From positions 1 through 5,606 of the forward strand of contig JAUVKM010000165.1 of NCBI GenBank assembly GCA_030596265.1: a DNA stretch of 5,606 nt. The letters are read 5' to 3'. Position numbers and translations under genes: made by a program. Below, one piece after another: positions 1-4,338 of the stretch. Position 1 is the first letter of the stretch; every line of letters starts with the position of its first letter. The notes under the pieces were generated by a model. It was not told where the DNA came from. It did no database searches and saw nothing but the letters and a program-made list of their open reading frames with translations. The stretch comes from Candidatus Cloacimonadota bacterium (GTDB taxonomy: Bacteria; Cloacimonadota; Cloacimonadia; Cloacimonadales; TCS61).

Positions 1-117
1 GAACCGAAAAGATATAAAACAAAAGATAATATCACCGTAAATTTTCAAGAAGCATTACATATAGAAAAGGTTAGAAATGAATTTGTTAGAAGACTTGAAA
101 AAATATTTGACTATTAA
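1..117 (+). CDS. C-terminal end of an unrecognised protein (5' end outside window)
   Basis: Frame 1 is open from the left edge to a TAA at 115-117 and encodes the last 38 residues of a protein (starts EPKRYKTKDN, ends RRLEKIFDY). The tail is rich in Lys, Arg and Glu and the part after about residue 17 looks like an amphipathic helix. There is no cysteine, metal-binding motif or membrane segment. I do not recognise the family. The start lies outside the window, so the true length is unknown. It is followed after 54 bases by the MsrBA gene on the same strand, so the two could be cotranscribed, but nothing ties their functions together. That the frame is coding is supported only by its continuity, codon use like its neighbours, and the tidy gap before the next ribosome site. 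Confidence 0.6.
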   Translation, partial: EPKRYKTKDNITVNFQEALHIEKVRNEFVRRLEKIFDY

Positions 118-160
118 GATTCAATACTGGTTTTTTAAGTAAGAATTGCTTAAAAAGTAA

Positions 161-237
161 AAGGAGAGATTTTGAAATATAAAATAGACATTATATTTTT
201 ATTAGTTTTAACAATTACTTTAAAAGGACAGGATATG
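161..237 (+). promoter_or_regulatory. Two ribosome binding sites offering alternative starts for MsrBA
   Basis: AAGGAG at 161-166 lies 5 bases before TTG 172. A second site, AAAGGA at 223-228, lies 6 bases before the in-frame ATG 235 (codon 22). Both spacings are normal. The upstream site is the better Shine-Dalgarno match but serves a weaker TTG codon. The downstream ATG begins exactly where the conserved MsrB sequence starts. Confidence 0.55.
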
Positions 238-1083
238 ATAAAATTTAATAAGCTCAATACAGAAGAAGAACGAGTTATAGTTCACAAAGGAACAGAAGCA
301 CCGTTTACGGGTGAATACTACAAACATCAAGTCACAGGAACTTATCTGTGTAAAAGATGTGATGCACCTTTATTCAGATCGGAAGATAAATTCGATTCCA
401 ATTGTGGTTGGCCCAGTTTTGATGATGAAATAGAAGGTGCTGTCAAACGAATTCCAGACGCTGATGGAATTCGAACCGAAATAACCTGTGCAAATTGCGG
501 AGCACATTTGGGTCACATTTTTCAAGGTGAAAATTATACTGAAAAGAATATACGTCATTGTGTGAATTCCATCTCTTTGAATTTTATTGTGGAAAAACCT
601 AAATTGGAAAAAGCCATATTTGCCGGTGGTTGTTTTTGGGGTGTTGAATATCTATTTCAAAAGGTTGGAGGTGTAACTGATATTTCAGTAGGTTATATTG
701 GCGGGGGTAAAACAAAACCTTCATACAAGGAAATATGCACTGGAACAACTGGTCATGCAGAAGCAATTCAAATTACTTTTGATTCGCAGCAAGTATCTTA
801 TGAAGAGCTGGTTAAGCTCTTTTTTGAGATCCATGATTTCACTCAAGTAGATAGGCAGGGACCGGATATTGGTGAGCAGTACCGCTCTGTAATCTTCTAT
901 ACGGATGAGAATCAAAAAGATATTGCCAAAAGTGTCATCAAAATATTGATATATAAAGGTTACAAAGTAGCAACAGCCTTAGAAAAAGCTACACAATTCT
1001 GGGATGCTGAAGAGTACCATCAAGATTATTATAACAAGACCGGTGGTAATCCATATTGTCATATTTATAAGAAAATATTTTAA
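172..1083 (+). CDS. msrBA: Bifunctional peptide-methionine sulfoxide reductase, MsrB-MsrA fusion
   Basis: Repairs oxidised methionine: the MsrB half reduces the R epimer and the MsrA half the S epimer of protein methionine sulfoxide, using thioredoxin-type reductant. Residues about 25-140 are MsrB. It has zinc cysteines C60/C63 and C106/C109, a SNCGWPSF motif whose C78 is a candidate resolving cysteine, and catalytic C130 in RHCVNS. Residues about 146-303 are MsrA, with catalytic C154 in GGCFWG, then HDFTQVDRQGPD and GEQYRS (family motifs), and EEYHQDY near the end. The B-then-A order is known in a subset of bacteria; A-B is commoner. All expected catalytic residues are present and the catalytic positions are Cys, not selenocysteine. 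From TTG 172 the first 21 residues are a short basic-hydrophobic leader without a clear cleavage site, suggesting export. From ATG 235 the product would be a cytosolic 282-residue enzyme. The start is therefore uncertain; the function is secure. Confidence 0.95.
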   Translation: MKYKIDIIFLLVLTITLKGQDMIKFNKLNTEEERVIVHKGTEAPFTGEYYKHQVTGTYLCKRCDAPLFRSEDKFDSNCGWPSFDDEIEGAVKRIPDADGIRTEITCANCGAHLGHIFQGENYTEKNIRHCVNSISLNFIVEKPKLEKAIFAGGCFWGVEYLFQKVGGVTDISVGYIGGGKTKPSYKEICTGTTGHAEAIQITFDSQQVSYEELVKLFFEIHDFTQVDRQGPDIGEQYRSVIFYTDENQKDIAKSVIKILIYKGYKVATALEKATQFWDAEEYHQDYYNKTGGNPYCHIYKKIF

Positions 1084-1095
1084 TCAAATTTTTAT

Positions 1096-1124
1096 TTGAC
1101 ACGAATTTCTGTGTTACGTTTTTT
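1096..1124 (+). promoter_or_regulatory. Possible promoter of the nikR operon
   Basis: A perfect TTGACA box at 1096-1101 lies 17 bases before TTTTTT at 1119-1124, which is only a weak -10 candidate. If used, transcription would begin near 1131 and the inverted repeat 1111-1137 would cover the -10 region and start point, an arrangement suited to repression. The -35 match is good but the -10 is poor, so the exact promoter is unsure. Confidence 0.4.
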
Positions 1125-1137
1125 GCATCCGTAACAC
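1111..1137 (+). promoter_or_regulatory. Probable NikR operator (perfect inverted repeat)
   Basis: GTGTTACG at 1111-1118 is repeated in perfect inverse as CGTAACAC at 1130-1137, with an 11-base spacer. Written as 7-mers it is GTGTTAC-N13-GTAACAC. NikR binds long-spaced dyads (GTATGA-N16-TCATAC in E. coli, 28 bp overall; this one is 27 bp), and from memory GTGTTAC-type half-sites are described for NikR in other phyla. The repeat ends one base before the GGAGG ribosome site (1138-1142) of nikR, so binding would block transcription start. In RNA the same repeat could form an 8-bp stem next to the ribosome site. Autoregulation is inferred from position and geometry. Confidence 0.75.
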
Positions 1138-1146
1138 GGAGGGTTA

Positions 1147-1557
1147 ATGTCTGATCTTATTAGATTTGGAGTTTCTATAGATAAGGAGCTCCTGGAAAAG
1201 TATGATGCAAAAATAAAGTTAGAGAATTATTCAAATCGTTCTAATGCTATTGCAGATCTTATTCGCGAAGAATTGATCAAACAGGAATGGCAGGAAGATA
1301 AGATTATTACCGGTGTTATCACAATTGTATTCGATCATCACAAACGAGATCTAGTAAATACCCTTACTAATATCCAGCATGACCATCATGACCTTATTAT
1401 ATCATCACAGCACATACATTTAGATCACGATTATTGTTTTGAGATCATCGTCGTTAAAGGCAAACCAAAAGAATTGAAGAATCTGTGTACCAAATTAAAA
1501 GCGGCAAAAGGTGTGAAACACGCAAATCTGAATTTAGCAACAACCGGAGAAATATGA
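1147..1557 (+). CDS. nikR: Nickel-responsive transcriptional regulator NikR
   Basis: Cytoplasmic nickel sensor that binds DNA as a tetramer when loaded with Ni(II), usually repressing nickel uptake genes. Residues about 4-45 form the ribbon-helix-helix DNA-binding domain (beta strand IRFGVSI, then helices ending SNRSNAIADLIREEL). Residues about 54-136 form the ACT-like nickel-binding domain. The four square-planar nickel ligands known from E. coli NikR (H76, H87, H89, C95) all have counterparts two residues later: H78 in QHDHHD, H89 and H91 in QHIHLDHD, and C97. The length, 136 residues, is typical (E. coli 133). ATG 1147 is chosen because it places the RHH strand at the N-terminus, where it belongs, and is preceded by GGAGG at 1138-1142. 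The stop overlaps the fmdE start (ATGA, 1554-1557), so the two are translationally coupled. A probable operator for its own product lies immediately upstream. No nickel transporter gene is in view. Confidence 0.95.
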   Translation: MSDLIRFGVSIDKELLEKYDAKIKLENYSNRSNAIADLIREELIKQEWQEDKIITGVITIVFDHHKRDLVNTLTNIQHDHHDLIISSQHIHLDHDYCFEIIVVKGKPKELKNLCTKLKAAKGVKHANLNLATTGEI

Positions 1558-2111
1558 AATCGTATTTAGAAGCAGTTCAATTTCATGGTCATAGCTGTCC
1601 CGGACTTGCAATGGGTTATCGCATGACAAAGGCAGCTTTAGATTATTTTTCTCATGGGAGGGCAGAAGATGAAGAACTAGTTGCAATTGTAGAAAACGAC
1701 GCTTGTGGAACAGATGCTGTCCAATTCCTTTCCGGTTGTACTTTTGGAAAAGGTAATTTAATTTTTAAAGATCATGGAAAGATGGTTTATACATTTTATT
1801 ATAGAAACAACAAGAAAGCCATTAGAATTTCAAGACCGGCAGAATTTAAAGAAAAGCTATCTAATAAAAACCTTTCCAGAGAAGAAATGATCGATTGGAT
1901 ACTTTCTATTTCTGAAAATGAAGTCGTTAAAATAGAAGAAGTTACGATTTCAGAGCCGGAATTTGCAAGGATATTAAAAACTGTGAACTGTGAATTCTGT
2001 GGTGAAACAGTAACTGAAACAAGAGTTCGTGAACTAGATGGTAAAGTAGTTTGTATTCCATGTTTTGAAAAACATAAAAAATCGGCTACCAAGTACACAA
2101 AGAGACATTAA
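1554..2111 (+). CDS. FmdE-family protein with C-terminal four-cysteine zinc site
   Basis: A 185-residue member of the FmdE family, named after a protein associated with formylmethanofuran dehydrogenase in methanogens but widespread in other anaerobes, where its biochemical role is unclear. The N-terminal domain (residues about 1-140) carries the family signatures HGHSCPGL (11-18) and ENDACGTDAVQFLSGCTFGKGN (47-68, broken here by no gap). H11, H13, C15, C51 and C62 are potential metal ligands. Residues 146-170 hold a C-x2-C / C-x2-C pair (C146, C149, C167, C170), a zinc ribbon of the type often fused to this family. ATG 1554 is the start: it overlaps the nikR stop as ATGA, has GGAGA at 1546-1550, and begins just before the conserved region. 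An in-frame ATG at 1485 would add 23 residues that are only nikR read in another frame. Coupling to nikR and proximity to hypB suggest a role in nickel handling or sensing, which is inference. The last nine codons lie in a dispersed-repeat-like palindrome. Confidence 0.85.
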   Translation: MKSYLEAVQFHGHSCPGLAMGYRMTKAALDYFSHGRAEDEELVAIVENDACGTDAVQFLSGCTFGKGNLIFKDHGKMVYTFYYRNNKKAIRISRPAEFKEKLSNKNLSREEMIDWILSISENEVVKIEEVTISEPEFARILKTVNCEFCGETVTETRVRELDGKVVCIPCFEKHKKSATKYTKRH

Positions 2112-2156
2112 ACGACTTAAAAGAGCAACTTCGTGATTCTTTGTGTCTTTGTGGCG
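2086..2156. repeat. Imperfect palindrome resembling a dispersed intergenic repeat
   Basis: ACACAAAGA (2095-2103) is perfectly inverted as TCTTTGTGT (2138-2146). The similarity extends imperfectly outward to CTACCAAGT on the left and CTTTGTGGCG on the right, enclosing about 34 bases. The right arm contains two 8-base near-copies, TTTGTGTC (2140-2147) and TTTGTGGC (2148-2155). Sequences of this CACAAAGACACAAAG type recur between genes in many unrelated bacteria (from memory). Here the left arm lies inside the 3' end of fmdE and supplies its stop codon. The rest fills the gap before the hypB ribosome site. No transposase or target duplication is evident, so mobility is not shown. Confidence 0.5.
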
Positions 2157-2173
2157 AAAAGAAGGAGATATAG

Positions 2174-2818
2174 ATGGATAAAACAGAAATTAAAGTAATG
2201 AAGAATATCTTAAGTGCAAATGACAAGATCGCAGAAGAATTACGTAATGATCTAGTAGATAAAGGAATCAATTTTATTAACCTGATGAGTTCACCAGGAT
2301 CGGGGAAAACAACTTTAATGGAAAGAACCGCCAGAGAACTTGGCAATAAGATATGTGTAATAGAAGGTGATATTCAAACTACTCTCGATGCTGAGAGAAT
2401 TGCCAAGGCAGGAATTCAAGCATACCAGATAAACACTGGTGCATTTGGAGGTGATTGCCATTTGGAATCTGCCTGGATACGTTCTGCTATTGATGAAATG
2501 GACTTGACCGGTATAAAGACACTTTTTGTAGAGAATATTGGGAATTTGGTCTGCCCTGCAGAATTTGATGTTGGAGCTCATACGAACGCAGTTGTACTCA
2601 GCGTTACCGAAGGTGAAGACAAACCCCTCAAATACCCTCTGGCTTTTCAGACTTCATCTTTATGCATTATTTCTAAGATCGATCTTCTGCCCTATCTTGA
2701 TATTAAAATCGAAGATATAAAAGAGAATATTAAAAAGGTTAATCCTAAAATGAAAGTGATTGAATTATCAGCCAAAACAGGTGAAGGATTTAAGAATTGG
2801 ATAGATTTTCTGAAATAA
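2174..2818 (+). CDS. hypB: Hydrogenase nickel-incorporation GTPase HypB
   Basis: SIMIBI-class GTPase that, with HypA, delivers nickel to the [NiFe] hydrogenase large subunit in the cytoplasm. The 214 residues cover the G domain: P-loop SSPGSGKTT (39-47), EGDIQTTLDAERI (64-76, switch region), INTGAFGGDCHLES with metal-binding C95 and H96, VENIGNLVCPAEFDVG (119-134) with C127, TEGEDKPLKYP (145-155), and SKID (167-170) in the guanine-recognition position. C95/H96/C127 match the intersubunit metal ligands known for Methanocaldococcus HypB. There is no N-terminal CxxCGC high-affinity nickel site or His-rich stretch, as is common outside enterobacteria. ATG 2174 has AAGGAG at 2162-2167, 6 bases upstream. 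It follows fmdE by 62 bases and could be the third gene of the nikR transcript; no operator-like dyad is seen directly upstream. hypA and other maturation genes are not in this window. A urease-type role is possible for relatives but the sequence motifs are HypB. Confidence 0.95.
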   Translation: MDKTEIKVMKNILSANDKIAEELRNDLVDKGINFINLMSSPGSGKTTLMERTARELGNKICVIEGDIQTTLDAERIAKAGIQAYQINTGAFGGDCHLESAWIRSAIDEMDLTGIKTLFVENIGNLVCPAEFDVGAHTNAVVLSVTEGEDKPLKYPLAFQTSSLCIISKIDLLPYLDIKIEDIKENIKKVNPKMKVIELSAKTGEGFKNWIDFLK

Positions 2819-2821
2819 TTC

Positions 2822-2840
2822 AACGCAGATTTACGCAGAA
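2822..2840. repeat. Fragment of an ACGCAGA dispersed repeat
   Basis: ACGCAGA occurs at 2823-2829 and again at 2833-2839, a 10-base period, starting four bases after the hypB stop. AACGCAGATTTACGCAGA-type strings are familiar between genes in many unrelated bacteria (from memory). No partner arm is found downstream, so this is a short fragment at most. Confidence 0.35.
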
Positions 2841-2896
2841 GTATCAATCTCGTTTCTTCCTGAAGCAATCTTGATCTTAGTAATGTTAAATAGTAA

Positions 2897-2921
2897 GGTT
2901 ACAAAGACAAACTTTGTAACC
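2897..2921. repeat. Perfect 10-bp hairpin without a U-tract
   Basis: GGTTACAAAG (2897-2906) is inverted as CTTTGTAACC (2912-2921) around a 5-base loop ACAAA. On neither strand is it followed by a run of T, so it is a poor terminator. Its inner GTTAC-N13-GTAAC matches the core and the spacing of the dyad upstream of nikR, but the outer bases differ (GG/CC ends where that site has GTG/CAC). It may be an RNA structure, a small palindromic repeat, or a protein site. Confidence 0.6.
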
Positions 2922-2936
2922 AAAAATATAGAGGTT

Positions 2937-2970
2937 AAAGAACCTGCAAAATTGCAGGTTCTTTATTATT
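2937..2970 (+). terminator. Intrinsic terminator after hypB, possibly bidirectional
   Basis: AAAGAACCTGCAA (2937-2949) pairs with TTGCAGGTTCTTT (2952-2964), giving a 12-13 bp stem with a tiny loop. On the + strand it is followed by the T-rich ATTATTATTCTTT. It lies between the convergent hypB and OmpA-domain genes. Read on the - strand the stem itself ends in U-rich sequence (GGTTCTTT), so it may also stop transcripts arriving from the right. Confidence 0.75.
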
Positions 2971-3014
2971 ATTCTTTATTGAGTTCAGACCTTTAGCAAA
3001 TTAATGAAAAGTTC

Positions 3015-3878
3015 CTAAAGATCCGAAATGATTATATCAACACGTCGATTTATTTTTCTTCCTTCTTCTGTACTATTACTTGCATCTGGTCTTCTAAAAC
3101 CATAACCGGTAGAACTAAGTCTATATTCATCAACTCCAAGTTCTATTAAGAACTCCTTAACATTATATGCTCTATCTTCCGATAAGATCTGATTAAATTC
3201 AGCAGAACCAGTATTATCTGTATGTCCTTCAATAATTATTCGTGAATCTCGATACACAAGTAGTATACCTGCTATTTTCGCCAGACTGATTGTTAGCTCA
3301 TAGGAAAGGGTTGCTTTACCGATATCAAAAAGAATATCAGACATTGATATAATAGTTCCGCGAGCATCTCTTTTTACATTTATAAGTTCATTCCGAAGTT
3401 TATAGAATTTTCGTTCAGCTTCTGCTTTCTTCTCTTCAAGTTCTTTTTGAATACGAATCGCTCGTTCATTTGCCAATCTCTGCTTAATCTTGCTTATTTC
3501 TTCTCTCATCTCATTTATTTCTCGAAGAATTTCCTCACCTTCTTTCTGTACTTCCAGGTTTACAGCATAATTTTTTGCCGCTATCATTTGAATCTTCGCA
3601 GCTTCTGTCAAAATCTGAAGCATTTCAAATTCTTCTTCAGCTTCCTTACTATAATAATTATCGGAGTATAGTTCGATTGCCATTTCAATCCTTGCAAGTA
3701 CTATCGGATAGAGATCAACTTCACGGGCAATTCCAGCTTCCAAATATTCCTGATAAATTTTTGTGAGTTCTGTTTCAAACTCAGCAAGTTTCTCCATTGT
3801 AAATTCTTCTGACCTGCAATGTTCACTGAAGGTTAGAAATATTAATAAAAATAATAGCTTGAATATATATTTTTTCAT
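3015..3878 (-). CDS. Exported coiled-coil protein with C-terminal OmpA peptidoglycan-binding domain
   Basis: A 287-residue envelope protein expected to anchor to peptidoglycan in the periplasm. Residues 1-18 are a signal peptide (KK then a Leu/Ile/Phe core). C21 follows FSEH, which is not a proper lipobox, so lipidation is doubtful. Residues about 24-105 are helical and contain YPIVLARIEMAIELY; about 105-175 are a Glu/Lys/Arg-rich coiled coil. Residues about 180-287 are an OmpA C-terminal domain: DILFDIGKATL, then IIIEGHTDNTG with D221, and R236 in EDRAYNV. The 15-residue spacing equals that of the diaminopimelate-binding Asp/Arg pair of Acinetobacter OmpA (D271/R286). It ends with NRRVDI (277-282). 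There is no beta-barrel, so this is not a porin. The start ATG overlaps the stop of the upstream small gene (ATGA) and has GGAG 8 bases before it, so the two proteins are made together. Exact role unknown; cell-envelope maintenance is inferred. Confidence 0.88.
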   Translation of the reverse strand: MKKYIFKLLFLLIFLTFSEHCRSEEFTMEKLAEFETELTKIYQEYLEAGIAREVDLYPIVLARIEMAIELYSDNYYSKEAEEEFEMLQILTEAAKIQMIAAKNYAVNLEVQKEGEEILREINEMREEISKIKQRLANERAIRIQKELEEKKAEAERKFYKLRNELINVKRDARGTIISMSDILFDIGKATLSYELTISLAKIAGILLVYRDSRIIIEGHTDNTGSAEFNQILSEDRAYNVKEFLIELGVDEYRLSSTGYGFRRPDASNSTEEGRKINRRVDIIISDL

Positions 3879-4279
3879 TTTTTAAGCTCCAATTTCAATT
3901 CCTTTAAATCATCTTTAAGATATTCAAGCTGTTTTCTTGTTATTTTGAGAGATTCAACCTGTCTGTTATGTTGTTCCTTACTTCTTTCCAGATCATACAC
4001 ACTGAGAGCTAACCTATAAAGATTGAATGCTTTATCTATATTTTTATGTAATCTCTTTTCTTTATTTTTCTCTTTAAGCTCTCGATACTCTTTATAAAGA
4101 AGATCTGCTTTTTTTGTGAGAACAGATTCCAATTTGTGCTCTTCACAGCTCTTCTTTAAAACCTTTACCTGATATTCCTTTCTTGCTAATTCCTGTTTTA
4201 ATAGTTTCTTGTTCGAAACACAAAATAAATTGAAGTTCAAGAGCACTAAAATAATAAAACAAATTAACTTCTTTTTCAT
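3875..4279 (-). CDS. Small exported helical protein paired with the OmpA-domain protein
   Basis: A 134-residue protein of no family I can name with assurance. Residues 1-19 are a signal peptide (MKKK, then a hydrophobic core ILVLLNFNLF) ending at C20. NLFC is a poor match to a bacterial lipobox, so it may be a lipoprotein only under relaxed rules such as those of spirochaetes. The remainder is almost wholly alpha-helical, with heptad-like Leu spacing and high Lys/Glu content, ending in LEYLKDDLKELKLELKK. Small helical envelope proteins of this kind (DUF4398-like in appearance) often sit beside or are fused to OmpA domains. That resemblance is by composition and context only. ATG 4279 has AAGGAG (4285-4290) 5 bases upstream. 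The stop overlaps the next start as ATGA, implying coupled translation and perhaps a complex in the periplasm. Confidence 0.75.
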   Translation of the reverse strand: MKKKLICFIILVLLNFNLFCVSNKKLLKQELARKEYQVKVLKKSCEEHKLESVLTKKADLLYKEYRELKEKNKEKRLHKNIDKAFNLYRLALSVYDLERSKEQHNRQVESLKITRKQLEYLKDDLKELKLELKK

Positions 4280-4300
4280 AATGACTCCTTTTATAAAAAA

Positions 4301-4306
4301 ATTATA
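4301..4306 (-). promoter_or_regulatory. Possible -10 box for the two envelope genes
   Basis: A perfect TATAAT reads on the - strand at 4306 to 4301, about 10 bases before the AAGGAG of the small exported protein. No good -35 box is found 16-18 bases further up, and the gap to selA is only 59 bases, so the genes could instead be read through from selA. Confidence 0.35.
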
Positions 4307-4338
4307 AAGATAAGTGTTCTTTACTAATTACTCTGTTT

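Noticed and set aside
132..156. Hairpin TTTTTAAG / CTTAAAAA before msrBA as a terminator
   Set aside because: The 8-bp stem has two G-C pairs at most and no following T-run; it is likely just AT-rich sequence.
1084..1099. TCAAAT-TTTT-ATTTGA as a terminator after msrBA
   Set aside because: A 6-bp, nearly all-AT stem with no T-tract that overlaps the TTGACA box; too weak to call.
1485..1553. Upstream in-frame ATG at 1485 as the fmdE start
   Set aside because: The extra 23 residues overlap nikR in another frame and have no FmdE character. ATG 1554 has a ribosome site, forms ATGA with the nikR stop and begins at the conserved region.
1799..2098. Long antisense open frames within fmdE, hypB, selA and the OmpA-domain gene
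   Set aside because: They lie opposite well-supported genes, have low-complexity products with no recognisable domain and lack ribosome sites; they are shadows of the real reading frames.
3800..3830. Lipobox at C21 of the OmpA-domain protein
   Set aside because: The residues before the cysteine are S-E-H, which do not fit the lipobox consensus; ordinary signal peptidase cleavage is likelier.
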